Source of the DNA: Sipunculus nudus
Taxonomy: Eukaryota > Annelida > Sipuncula > Golfingiida > Sipunculidae
Assembly: GCA_026874595.1 (NCBI GenBank)
Contig: CM049319.1
Location: forward strand, 62,998,917 to 63,062,916
Direction: 5' to 3'
DNA length: 64,000 nucleotides
Shown: piece by piece, positions 1 to 11,238 of the stretch
Layout of the letters: every line of letters begins with the position of its first letter
How positions within the stretch are numbered: the first letter of the stretch is position 1
The notes under the pieces: model-generated
Seen by the model: only the letters and a program-made list of their open reading frames with translations
Told to the model about the DNA's origin: nothing
The model's database searches: none
Made by a program: the position numbers and the translations under genes

Positions 1-3000
1 TTGCATTATTTCTGGGGTGCTCAAACATACACCAAAACTTTGAGAATACAGGTTAACTGTGACCCAATTTCAGGTTTCTAGGGAGAACTTTTTAGGAACT
101 CTCAGGATGTCAAGTTAAAAAATTCTGGGCCCCATGGTTATGATTTGTGCCCTACTTTGGTATCAAATTTTCAATTATTCTTAGGGGTGCTTATAAGCCC
201 CATAGCTCAGAATATATCGGTAACAGAGACCTAAATTTACGTTTCCAAGCAGACTTTTACAGATGTCAAGTTTTTAAGATTCTAGGACCAATGGTTACAA
301 TTTGAGCCCTATTAAGGGATGACCGCATCTTTTAAGGTCTCAAATAGAGAAAAAAATCGTAAAAAATCGAAAAAAAAAAACAAGTGACGCCACCAGTCAC
401 CAGAAACTAATGAAACACTCAATGATGCATATGCATGCAAAGAATAATGCCGATCAATGCACTAGTTGTTCAGATACCAGAGCTTTTGTATCAATTTTTT
501 TGTTATTCTGGGGGGTACTTCTGAGCCCCATGGCTCGGGCAATATGGGGGACAGAGACCTTATTTCAGGTTTCCATGGAGACTATTGATGGACCTCCCAG
601 CATGTCAAGACAGATGATTCTAGGTCTAGTCGTTACGATTTGTACCCTGTTAACAGATGACTGCATCTTTTAAGGTCTCAAAAATAGATCAATAAAATAG
701 TAAAATATCGAAAAAATACAGGTGGTGCCACCAGTCTGCAGAAACTGATGAAACACTCCATGATCAATATCCATGTAAAAAATCATGGTGATCGATGCTT
801 TAGTTGTTCAGATACTTTTGTATCAAAGTTTCTATTATTCTTGGGGGGGGGGGGGGCGGTTCTTGAAAGCCCCAAAGGTCACAGGTTTTGGGTAACAGAG
901 ACCTTATTCCAGGTTTCCAAAGAGACTTTTCATGGGCCTCCCTGCATGTCGAGACAGACGATTCTAAGTCCAGTCATCAAGATATGTGCGCTATTAGCAG
1001 ATGACGGCATCTTTAAGTCTAACAAATAGAGAAAAAAATCGTATAAAATCGAAAAATACAGGTGGCACCACCATTCTGCAAAAACTGATGGAACACCCCA
1101 TGATCAATATCCATGCTAAGAATCATGGTGATCCATGCATTAGTTTTTCAGATACTTGAGCTTTTGTAACAAATTTTTCTTTATTCTGGGGGGGGGGGGG
1201 GGGGGGGGTACTTCGGAGCCCCATACCTTGAAGAATATGGGTATCTTAGACCTAATTCTAGGTTTTCAAGGAGACTTTTCATGGACCTATCTTGGTGTAA
1301 AGTAAGAAGATTCCAGGTCCAGCGTTTACAATTTGTTCCCTTTTAACAGATGACGGCATCTTTCAAGGTCTCACAGTAGAGAAAAAAATGTAAAAAATCG
1401 AAAAATACAGTTGGCGCCACCAGTCTGCAGAAACTGATGAAACACTCCATGATTAATATCCATGCAAAGAATCATGGTGATCGATGCTTAAGTTGTTCAG
1501 ATACTTTTGTATCAACGTTTCCATTATTCTTGGGGGGGGGGGGGGTTCTTGAAAGCCCCAAAGCTCACAGGTTTTGGGTAACAGAGACCTAATTCCAGGT
1601 TTCCAAAGAGACTTTTCATGGGCCTCCCTGCATGTCGAGACAGAAGATTCTAAGTCCAGTCATCAAGATATGTGCGCTATTAACAGATGACGGCATCTTT
1701 CAAGGTCTCACAATAGAGAAAAAAATCGTATAAAATCGAAAAATACAGGTGGCGCCACCAGTCTGCAGAACCTGATGAAACACTCCATGATTAATATCCA
1801 TGCAAAGAATCATGGTGATCAATGCATTAGTTGTTCAGATACCAGAGCTTTTGTATCAAATTTTATATTGTTCTGGGGGGTACTTCGGAGCCCCATAGCT
1901 TTAGGAAAATGGGTAACAGAGACCTAATTCCAGGTTTCCATGGAGACTATTGATGGACCTCCCAGCATGTCAAGACAGATGATTCTAGGTCTAGTCGTTA
2001 CGATTTGTACCCTGTTAACAGATGACTGCATCTTTTAAGGTCTCAAAAATAGATAAATAAAATAGTAAAATATCGAAAAAATACAGGTGGTGCCACCAGT
2101 CTGCAGAAACTGATGAAACACTCCATGATCAATATCCATGTAAAAAATCATGGTGATCGATGCTTAAGTTGTTCAGATACTTTTGTATCAAAGTTTCTAT
2201 TATTCTTGGGGGGGGGGGGGGGGGCGGTTCTTGAAAGCCCCAAAGGTCACAGGTTTTGGGTAACAGAGACCTAATTCCAGGTTTCCAAAGAGACTTTTCA
2301 TGGGCCTCCCTGCATGTCGAGACAGACGATTCTAAGTCCAGTCATCAAGATATGTGCGCTATTAGCAGATGACGGCATCTTTAAGTCTAAAAAATAGAGA
2401 AAAAAATCGTATAAAATCGAAAAATACAGGTGGCACCACCATTCTGCAAAAACTGATGGAACACCCCATGATCAATATCCATGCTAGGAATCATGGTGAT
2501 CCATGCATTAGTTTTTCAGATACTTGAGCTTTTGTAACAAATTTTTCATTATTCTGGGGGGGGGGGGGGGTACTTCGGAGCCCCATACCTTGAAGAATAT
2601 GGGTATCTTAGACCTAATTCTAGGTTTTCAAGGAGACTTTTCATGGACCTATCTTGGTGTAAAGTAAGAAGATTCCAGGTCCAGCGTTTACAATTTGTTC
2701 CCTTTTAACAGATGACGGCATCTTTCAAGGTCTCACAGTAGAGAAAAAAATGTAAAAAATCGAAAAATACAGTTGGCGCCACCAGTCTGCAGAAACTGAT
2801 GAAACACTCCATGATTAATATCCATGCAAAGAATCATGGTGATCGATGCTTAAGTTGTTCAGATACTTTTGTATCAAAGTTTCCATTATTCTTGGGGGGG
2901 GGGGGGGGGGGGCGGTTCTTGAAAGCCCCAAAGCTCACAGGTTTTGGGTAACAGAGACCTAATTCCAGGTTTCCAAAGAGACTTTTCATGGGCCTCCCTG

Positions 3001-3392
3001 CATGTCGAGACAGAAGATTCTAAGTCCAGTCATCAAGATATGTGCGCTATTAACAGATGACGGCATCTTTCAAGGTCTCACAATAGAGAAAAAAATCGTA
3101 TAAAATCGAAAAATACAGGTGGCGCCACCAGTCTGCAGAAACTGATGAAACACTCCATGATTAATATCCATGCAAAGAATCATGGTGATCAATGCATTAG
3201 TTGTTCAGATATTTGAGCTTTTGTATCAAATTTTATATTGTTCTGGGGGGTACTTCGGAGCCCCATAGCTTTAGGAAAATGGGTAACAGAGACCTAATTC
3301 CAGGTTTCAAAGGAGATTTTTGATGGACCTCCTTGGATGTAAAGTAAGAAGATTCCAGGTCCAGTGGTTACGATTTGTGCCTTGTTAATAGA
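1..3392. repeat. ~340-bp satellite with four-monomer higher-order repeat
   Basis: Monomers can be anchored on a shared start (CAGAAACTGATGAAACACTC and variants) at 401, 739, 1079, 1428, 1766, 2104, 2446, 2790 and 3136, giving spacings of 338-350 bp. Monomer types repeat in the order A-B-C-D. Types A and B differ from C and D in the flanks of the G-run and in the tail. Equivalent monomers recur every 1,362-1,370 bp (401/1766, 739/2104, 1079/2446, 1428/2790, 1766/3136). Types B, C and D carry long G-runs; type A has only about six Gs. Positions 1-400 hold more diverged units, so the array starts before the window. The last monomer breaks off near 3392. Two monomers of the first block keep ATG-started frames (410-673 and 748-1029) that are related to each other, but later blocks do not keep them open, so I do not call them genes. 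Confidence 0.93.
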
Positions 3393-3425
3393 CAGACGGC
3401 CGGACGGCCGGACGGCCGCAGGGAC
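3391..3425. repeat. GACGGCCG short tandem repeat at satellite edge
   Basis: Three GC-rich 8-bp units (GGACGGCC type) sit exactly where the satellite stops and are followed by a motif containing CACTATAGCTCAGA. A similar CTATAGCTC motif recurs near 21.37-21.40 kb inside another repeat element. Confidence 0.6.
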
Positions 3426-3689
3426 GACTGATAAAGACTGATCACTATAGCTCAGATGACTTACAGTCAGCTGAGCTAAAACAAGTACCTTAAAACTTAC
3501 CTTTTAAGAGAAGCATTCTGTTAAAGTTAACTTGTCAATTGTAGTTAGGTATTCTTTTTAGCTTTCAAGCATCAACTTCTTGTTTTTACAGTGGTTACTT
3601 GGTATTAACATGTGATTTAGTATTTTACCTTTTGATATATCAGTAATATACCTGTTTTAGAATATGATTATTTATTAGAGTACAACAGT

Positions 3690-3741
3690 GAGCAGGTGTA
3701 CCTGGTATGAGCGCAATATAAATGATAAATTATTATTATTA

Positions 3742-3775
<34 letters not shown>

Positions 3776-3776
3776 A
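3690..3776 (+). mobile_element. LINE/SINE 3' tail with (ATT)n
   Basis: The string GAGCGCAATATAAAT followed by an (ATT)n run is the kind of 3' end carried by L2/CR1-like LINEs and their SINE partners. The same GCGCAATATAAAT tail ends the recognisable L2-like LINE near 10.43 kb. Only the tail is identifiable here; the body upstream (3426-3690) is not. Confidence 0.5.
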
Positions 3777-4480
3777 AAGAATTTGGTCAACATTTGTTCT
3801 CGATATTCACTGAAACTGCTATGTGTATAACACTGTGTTTTACCTCAGCCAGTATGAAATCTAATATGGCCGTACATAAAGAAAAATGGAAATCAACCCT
3901 AGTCTTGTTCTTAAACTACATATATAAAGTTTAAGCAAATCTTTGGTTCGAAAAATGTATCCAAAATTTTTGCAGTATCTATAAATGCCACATAACGACC
4001 TTCACCGTTTCAATTGCTGTGTCTAATGTCTTTTATAATCGAGCTAGTCGGTCATACACTATGTGCATGAATGTGTGAAATGCTAGCAACAATCGGACTG
4101 AAAATTCGATCGGTAAAAACAGCTCGACGCGTCTTTAAAGCTGAGATACTTTAAGATAGTTATCCTATTTCTTATAGGATATCGTGTCATTATAAATGAC
4201 ATATTATTGATATGATAATATTTCTTAGTGGAAATGTTAAAGGGGTCGCCAATCCAATATCTTGTATAAATGTTCTTTGTGGAAAAGCTCTGTTATTGAC
4301 TGGCCCAGTTTACGAAATGGTTCAGACTTAACTGTAGCCTCTGACAGAGAAATCAAACGTTCTCTCATGGTTTTTTAACGTTTAGTGTCGGTACTGCCAC
4401 CTTGTGTCAAATTATATTACCATTTACCACTCTGCAAACACGGGTGCCACGTGTGTAGGTGCATAGAATCATGCATTTTA
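3777..4480. other. No gene recognised
   Basis: AT-rich sequence without a long frame, tandem repeat or recognisable element. A poly-A run of about 26 bases follows at 4485-4510. Confidence 0.5.
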
Positions 4481-4627
4481 CAACAAAAAAAAAAAAAAAA
4501 AAAAAAAAAATTACGCCCTGGCAGGGCTAGCTCCATTACTGAGCTGGTTGAAGAGGATGCCCGTTTATTCAAAAGCTACAGTACGTGCGGTGTAAAAAAA
4601 AAACATATGCCATGGCGACGGGGCGTA

Positions 4628-5190
4628 AGTATTAGTACAGACTGGTACCCCGCTCTATTATGGCACCGGTGCTCTAAGCCAATCATAGAGACGGGCGTAC
4701 AACGCCATCTTCAGGACTCCCGGCAGACTGGTTCCAACTCAAGTATGATTTATATATGATAAATATAAGCATTTCGCTTGCTCAGAGAAGTTGTCAAAAG
4801 TTGGCTGTACATTTCTTGTGACATTTATGATTAGATTAATAGATATTGATAATAAACCAGTGCCACGTACAGTGGAATATCAAGTATTCAGTATATGGTA
4901 TCATCTATACATCCATCAGTGAATTTTTGTGCAACAACTTATTTTTCAATATTTGGAAACTATAAATAACTAAAGAAAGCAATTTTATTAGAAATCTTCA
5001 CGGATAACCAGCCAGGATCGCGTGAACGACTGAACGTCCATGACAATCGGTATGAGCGTGCAGACTACAGGAACCAGTCTACAGGTAGGTCAGGAGTTGC
5101 AACTGGGAGTACTTAAGATGGCGTTGTACGCCTGTCTCTATGCTCAGCTGAGGGCCTTAATAGAGCAGGGTACCAGTCTAGTATTAGTAT
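4628..5190. repeat. Foldback-like inverted repeat, ~115-bp arms
   Basis: The segment 4628-4742 reappears inverted at 5070-5190. The core AGATGGCGTTGTACGCC (5117-5133) is the reverse complement of 4697-4713, and the flanks (GGTACCAGTCT, GAACCAGTCT) match with small indels. The ~330-bp interior has no coding frame. It may be a foldback or non-autonomous inverted-repeat transposon. No clear target duplication was seen. The right arm ends about 20 nt from the splice donor of the adjacent aldo-keto reductase exon, so it lies just inside that intron. Confidence 0.65.
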
Positions 5191-5209
5191 TACACCGTCA
5201 TGTACTCAC

Positions 5210-5314
5210 GCTGTAGTCATAGTTGCCTTGAAAGGTTCCCAGGCCAACCGCAGGCATCTTGTTGCCATCGTTCAGTGTCACCATAGCAGCCCTCGGAGGC
5301 AATGGGCCATCCAT
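5210..5314 (-). CDS. First coding exon of an aldo-keto reductase gene
   Basis: Aldo-keto reductases reduce carbonyl substrates with NADPH and fold as a TIM barrel. The minus-strand frame starts at a true ATG (5314) and reads MDGPLPPRAAMVTLNDG..., with the family's N-terminal signature LNDGNKMPAVGLGTF, where the first barrel strand begins. A second in-frame ATG lies at 5284, immediately before VTLNDG, and is the alternative start. The frame meets a near-consensus splice donor (AGC|GTGAGTA) after GNYDYS, with the cut between codons, so this is a 5' coding exon of about 35 residues. I could not find the second exon, which should carry the conserved cofactor and catalytic-Asp region (GYRHID type), between here and the window start, where only inverted-repeat and satellite DNA lies. 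It may be an intact gene with a very long first intron, or an orphaned exon. Identity is fairly sure; functionality is not. Confidence 0.7.
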
Positions 5315-5399
5315 GTTGTTGCGCTTGGTGAATACTTCTAGAACAAACGCAGAATTCAGGAAGGCCTGGTTCCCGTGCACTTTCGCACACACCGCAGCC

Positions 5400-6730
5400 C
5401 GTATAGCGGAAGTAATGAGTATACAGTTAGCTTTTTATTCTCATGTGGATGTTATGCTAAACATATAGGTTACATGAACTTATCACAACAACTGGTTATC
5501 AGCGGTGTACTTTCAGTAATGGGATGGTCCGAATGAAGTGAATGATATTATCGGCAAACTACGTCGTCACCTTTGACCTTATCCCGTCAGCTATTTCAGT
5601 CATATGTCGTTTCAGCCTTTGCACAAGAGCATGTTGTGTAAAGTTAATCGACTGACTTTTGTAATGATCCCGTTTCAGGACTTAATCTACATTTACAATA
5701 ATAATCATTATTGACAGTGGCCAAAATGCAGTGACGGGCAGAGTTTTTATACTGGGCAGACTCGCTTCACAGATTGGCCATTGCATGGGGTATCGGGATA
5801 AATTACCTCAATTTCCCCAATACGTGTCATTTTCCCCTTCAATGTGTCTATATATCACCTTATCAAAATGCAGATGGTTGGGAAATGGAGGTTTACCAAT
5901 GTGCTGCCTCGCCTAAAATCCCTCTACCCTTTCAGACAGCCCCTCCCCATGACCTCTGCGACAATGTGCGACATTAATCTAAACCCTCTACCCTTCCAGG
6001 CAGCGACACACACTCCAGGATATATCTTACAACTGTGACAATGCGACAATGTGCAACGGTTAGCCATAGTCTCAAGCCGACAGGCGACAATTAATACCAT
6101 TGCTGTGATGCAAGCAGATTTGAACGTACAGTTAGAACAAAGGAAAATTCACCGCATGTGCGACAAGTGTAGGTTGTTTAACATAGCGCCACCTGTTATC
6201 GAAAAAAGAACTGATTTGAATAGTTGCATGGTTGCTACACGCTGTAGCGAAAAAAGTGTGATAATTATGTCACATGTAACATATCCTTTCTCATTTTAAC
6301 TTACAATTCTTTTTTTAATGTGATCTTTCTGGAAGATTTCATTTGAATAAAATTATTTTATACTATTTTAATAAAGGATATTTATGAAATATGAAAGTAT
6401 TTGTAAAAATATTTTTATTTTAAAATATTCGCTTTTATGTGAGATATAATTGAAATCAAAATATTGAAAATGTAGAGTGGGTTTGTGTTTTATTTTAAAA
6501 TACGTTCTTTATAAAATTTGTACATATTATAGTCCGTTTTACCATCCGGTGTCTACCTTTTTTTGTAGATAATTTTTTAAAAGTTTATATTTTTCAATAA
6601 TGTCCTAGAATACTACATATGGAAGTGACAGCCTTATATGGCAATCAAGAATTTTACAATAAATTTGCAGTTTATGTTTCACAAAATTTTAGTCTATTCA
6701 CAAAGATCTGGCAGATACAGATAAATAAAT
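5400..6730. other. No gene recognised; AT-rich
   Basis: Several overlapping short frames at 5731-6300 have no recognisable domain. A small internal duplication (CCCTCTACCC plus GCGACAATGTGCGAC) lies around 5925-6050. From 6300 to 6720 the DNA is very AT-rich without structure. Confidence 0.5.
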
Positions 6731-6731
6731 A

Positions 6732-6734
<3 letters not shown>

Positions 6735-6776
<42 letters not shown>

Positions 6777-6827
6777 ATGTTTTGTCAAACTGTTTATTTC
6801 ATAATCATTTTATATAGATTTTCATGC

Positions 6828-6886
<59 letters not shown>
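6735..6886. repeat. Two (TA)n microsatellites
   Basis: Pure TA runs at about 6735-6770 and 6831-6886, separated by ~60 bp of unique AT-rich DNA. The overlapping open frame is a poly-Tyr/Ile artefact of the repeat. Confidence 0.95.
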
Positions 6887-6889
<3 letters not shown>

Positions 6890-8170
6890 GACAAAGGTAC
6901 TAATTATCCAGCGAGTGAAGCAGTATAGGGGTCACTCCACAGAGTCGTGATCTGAATTAACTTATTTCACTGGCTATGAAGTGGAGGACGTGCCACCAGA
7001 CTTGTTTGTCCATATCTTTCTCATTACATGCTGTAATTGGCTTAATATCCTAAGAAACGAATGTTAATACCTGGAATTTAAATCCTGGATGTGATAAAAC
7101 GTTAGGTATCAGAAGTTTCAGGTCAGCGGGTACTCTTGGTCGGCGGTGGGCAAAGTATCCTTCTCGACGGGCATATATGGAACATCCTTAAAGTTTGCAT
7201 TTCATGTATGCGTAGGCAGAACGTATGCGTTATGTATGAATATACGCAGATAGTATCATAGTTATCAGACACATCATTTTCGCTTTAGCTATTCTAAATA
7301 TACCTGTAAAGAATATTTCAATTAAATGACCATCGTTGGTGGTGTGTTTTCGAGCATGCTCAATACCGTTCAATATGCGGTCATGTTACAGTAAACATAC
7401 ACAGGTGAATTGCATTAATAAACCCACGCACACACGCGCATCCCCCCACACACAACAGTGTATATCAAACATTTATTCAGGTAAACATGTTTCGCCATTT
7501 CGCCCCTCTGACATAAGAAAGTTTTTCGAGATTTCAGAGTGCCTCGACTCGTTCTGACGAGAACCTGAATGTAAGTCTCGAGGAAGATGATAATATGTTC
7601 TGGTAATGAATAAAGGCTAATGAATTCAAGGTGCTCTGTCGCTTAAAATAAACCAGACTAACTAACCAATGGTTATAGATATGTTTGTGTACTTTATAAC
7701 AGCACCTACCATGTGCTAGAAAAATAACGTTAATACCTCAGCTTACTGGTAAAAACGCCTTGCATGTTAATAGATTTTCTGTCTTCATGAATACAGGCGT
7801 GTCTCGCATGGGTAACTGGACGATAGCTAGCTTGTATGCGACATAAGAAATGTATTCTACCATAGAGATGAATTCTTTAGTTTTTTGTCATCACTATTGT
7901 TTACAACAATATCGAGGCAATAGGATTGATGGCTCCTAGCATTGTGTTTCTCCCTATTACTTGTGTCAAGACTCCAAGTAGGGAAACTAGTCCAACATAA
8001 ATATATCTTTGATTGTGGTGCATGATTGCCAGAATACCTTGTCCGCTCCTGGAGCAAGAAAAAAAATTAATTTCAGCTTAAGCTGTTAGTTAACACACAT
8101 CCCGTATATTGTAATGATGTTTTATGTTGTTTAATGTCTACCACTCAGTATTTACAGTGTTTATATTTGA
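6890..8170. other. No gene recognised
   Basis: Short frames only. A CA-rich patch (CACACACGCGCA) lies near 7425-7455. No repeat family was identified. Confidence 0.45.
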
Positions 8171-8174
8171 GGTT

Positions 8175-9165
8175 TATATAATCCGAAGGAGGTCGGGTAA
8201 CTTTATTTATGTACCTGTGATAAATTTTAGATCGTGTATGTAACCCTTCGGGCATGAATTACTCCAGTTAGTGTATTTCACTATTAATATATGCTTTATT
8301 GGGGATACGGTTTACCGTAATCCATCGGGCAAGAAATACCCCAGTAAGTGTTTGTCACTGTTAGTATATTGTATATCCTGGATACGGGTAACCCTAAGCC
8401 TTCGAACATGAAATAATCCAGTAAGTGTTAGGAACCAGTTATATCTGCCATATCCGTGATACGGGTTACCCTAACTCTTCGAGCATGAAATACTCCAATA
8501 AGTGTTTGACACTCTTAATATATGCTTTTCCGGGATACGGATTACCCTAACCCTTCGGGCATGAAATACTCCAGTAAGTGTTTGTCACTGTTGATATATG
8601 GAATATCCTGGATACGGGTGACCCTAAGCCTTCTGACATGAAACACTAGAGGTTAGTGTTTGGCACTATTAGTATATGCTTTATCCGTGTTACGGGTTAC
8701 CCTAACAGTGAGGACATGAAATACTCCAATAAGTGTTTGTCACTTTTAATAATGCTATACCCGGGATACAGGTTACCCTTTCCTTCGGGCATGAAATACT
8801 CCATTTAGTGTTTGTCACTATTAATATATGGTATATCCGGGATACGGGTTACCCTAACCCTTCGGGCATGAAATACTCCAATAAGTGTTTATCACAATTA
8901 ATAAATGCTTGTCCGGGATACGGGTTACCCTAACCCTTCGGGCATGAAATACTCCAATAAGTGTTTATCACAATTAATAAATGCTTGTCCGGGATACGGG
9001 TTACCCTAACCCTTCGGGCATGAAATACTCCAGTAAGTGCTTGTCACAATAATATATGCTATATCCGGAATACGGGTTACTCTAACCCTTTGTGCATGAA
9101 ATATTCCAGTAAATGTCTGTCAATATTAATATATGCTATATCTAGGATACAGGTTACCCTAATAT
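8175..9165. repeat. 77-bp tandem satellite with CCCTAA motif
   Basis: About 12 units with anchors (GGGCATGAAATACTCC type) near 8252, 8328, 8405, 8482, 8559, 8635, 8712, 8788, 8865, 8941, 9017 and 9093, a period of 76-77 bp. Most units contain GATACGGGTTACCCTAACC, so a telomere-like CCCTAA occurs about once per unit. The units beginning near 8865 and 8941 are identical, which indicates recent unequal exchange or slippage; outer units are more diverged. Confidence 0.93.
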
Positions 9166-9214
9166 TTCAATAAATAAGGGCGGTCGATAGGCAGTGTGTG
9201 ACTTTCCTAGTCAC

Positions 9215-10445
9215 ACTGGACCTCAGTGCCGCCCTTTGACACCACTGATCAGAATGTCATTGCAAAAGAATTATTGCACAGAATGTCTACTTGTCTTAAT
9301 ACATGGGACTCGGCATTAGAATGTTTTCATTCATATTTGCATTTACAATCCCAAGTTATTGTCACCGATTGCCAAGTGTCCCACAGTCGTCACTTGACTT
9401 ATGGTGTCTCAGGGTTCAGTTCTGGGACCCATGCTGTTCAGCATTTACATGCTTCCATTTGGCAATTCACTCAGAAACCATGGTATGTGTTTTCATCAGT
9501 ATGCGGATGATACTCAGCTCTATTTGTCCTTTGTACCAGATATGAATTGATATCAGTTAACCGTATTGGAGAGTGTATTAAGGATATAAATAATTGGATG
9601 TGCTCAAATATGCTCAGGTTAAACCAAGGAAAAATCGGAGTACCTGCTCACTGGAAGCCTTTACTATTTGGCAAGGAATACACCCCTTCAACTACATCTT
9701 GAAGGAACTGTCGTTGAACCTATCAAACCAGGGCGGAATCTTGGGGTGATATCAGATTCAACACTAAATTTAGACAAACATATAACATCGATTTGTAAAA
9801 CTGCAAACTTACACTTATTGAACATTGGTAGGATAAGACAGTATCTGACGCAGGAAGCAGCAGAGCGTGCAGTTCATACCCTAATCACATCACGGTTGGA
9901 CTACTGAATGGACAACTTATGGTTGGGATTCCATCTTATATGGTCTTCCTTCAGTGCAGTTGGATAGGCTACATGCGGCACGTCTTCACATTACTCCAGT
10001 ATTACAATCACTACATTGGTTGCCAAAAACAGGGGATTTTATATAAAATTTCGATGTTCACCTGCTATGCCATTAACAACATCGCTCCTGAATACATTTC
10101 GGAATTGATATCTATTCATCAGCCTAGTCGTACTCTAAGATCGAGTTCCAGTATAATACTTGTGCAGCCTCTGTCACGAACATTTAATATATGGTGATAG
10201 AACAATTGCATGTGGCACACCATCAAAGTGGAATAAGTTACCGACCACTATCAGACATGCTGAATCCCTCAAATGCTTTAAATCAAAGTTGGAAACATAT
10301 CTGGTTGCATGTGCTAATTTTTGATGATTTTGGATATCTAGGATTTTAGTTTATATTATATCATACCGTGTGCTATTTTATGTTATGCGCTTTGAGCGGT
10401 TTTATAAATGAATATGTAGCGCAATATAAATAAATATGATTATTG
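9215..10445 (+). mobile_element. 5'-truncated L2/CR1-like LINE, decayed reverse transcriptase
   Basis: Non-LTR reverse transcriptase debris on the plus strand, broken by frameshifts. It starts inside the palm with an AFDTTD-like motif (~9228, with a frameshift just before), continues with [12 protein letters not shown] (a degraded YGVPQGSVLGP region) near 9400, and has the catalytic box YADDTQLY in another frame at about 9500. Next come GRNLGVISDSTLNLDKHITS (~9735) and RQYLTQEAAERAVHTLITSR (~9836), typical of the L2/CR1 connection region, and a C-terminal part with Leu/Pro/Trp spacing to about 10320. It ends with GTAGCGCAATATAAATAAAT, a typical tail. It lacks the endonuclease domain, as expected from 5' truncation during target-primed insertion, and abuts the 77-bp satellite. 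Clade L2 versus CR1 is inferred from motif memory only. Confidence 0.88.
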
Positions 10446-11010
10446 CTCGTTATTAATAACTGCTGCATGAACATACGTAAGTCAACCATGAATGTAATAT
10501 TTATAATTTTTCCCAACAGAATAAAAAATTTTGCCACTTTATGCTTGACTTTGGAAAAATATCAATTCGACCAGCAGATGTAAATGAACAAAAATTGAAA
10601 TGGCGTGAACATCTGCATGTGCTAGAATTGATGCGAACCCAACAGCTGGTACTGCCACCCAAACGTCTTCAGTTAATAGGGGCACTTCGGCTAAGTTGCT
10701 GGCAGGGTGCCAGATGCTGGGGTGGGCCCAAACACTGTGCTGGGCTGAGCTACTGGTCAGTATGTCCCCATACATACATGAAGCAGCCCTGTAGTGTGTG
10801 TGTGTGTGTGTGTGTCCGTTGCATGCTGTCCTTTGTTGTTGTTTTACTAACTGTTATAATAAAATGGGAAGGGGTCTGCTAAAGGTATGCAAAAGAACAA
10901 AACTAACACTCTTTTTGGAATTTCTGGTGACACTTGTGCATATCAGAAGAGGCTATGATGGTGAACATTTCATTTTCTGGCTTTCCATTTTTGTTTATCC
11001 TAAGCTCATG

Positions 11011-11238
11011 TTGCAGGGTTTTTATCATCTAATTGAACTTTCTTGCCTAAGTGTTCAAACCCCCAAATGTAAAGGTTTATCTACCTGTATAATTTTACCT
11101 AACAAACAGGGCTTAGCAAGGTTCATCATTATCTACACAGAATTAAGAGTAGAAAATCCATTTGGACCAATGAATCAGAGAGGTACTTTGTCCAATTATA
11201 AACAAATACATTCCAAATGCTTGTTTGGATTATGCTAA
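11011..11238 (+). pseudogene. Possible DDE transposase C-terminal remnant
   Basis: Within a frame open from 10798 to 11238, the last ~75 residues resemble the C-terminal part of DDE superfamily (DDE_Tnp_4/Harbinger-type) nucleases. A GF...I segment is followed by LST, then NKQGLARFIIIYTELRVENP, which I read as the counterpart of the family's N-x-S-R-L-V-x-x-R-W-V-V-E stretch bearing the last catalytic Glu. The Trp expected before the V-E pair is missing and the N-terminal catalytic Asp residues were not found. If correct, it is a broken transposase fragment. The similarity was recognised by eye only, and a chance frame remains possible. Confidence 0.33.

Noticed and set aside
6768-6950. Open frames over (TA)n, (AG)n and (TC)n runs (also 35135-35374, 25316-25573, 56607-56994)
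   Set aside because: Low-complexity Tyr-Ile, Arg-Glu or Ser-Leu frames created by the microsatellites.
8175-9165. Interstitial telomere block
   Set aside because: CCCTAA occurs once per 77-bp unit and not as contiguous hexamers, so it is a satellite with a telomere-like motif.
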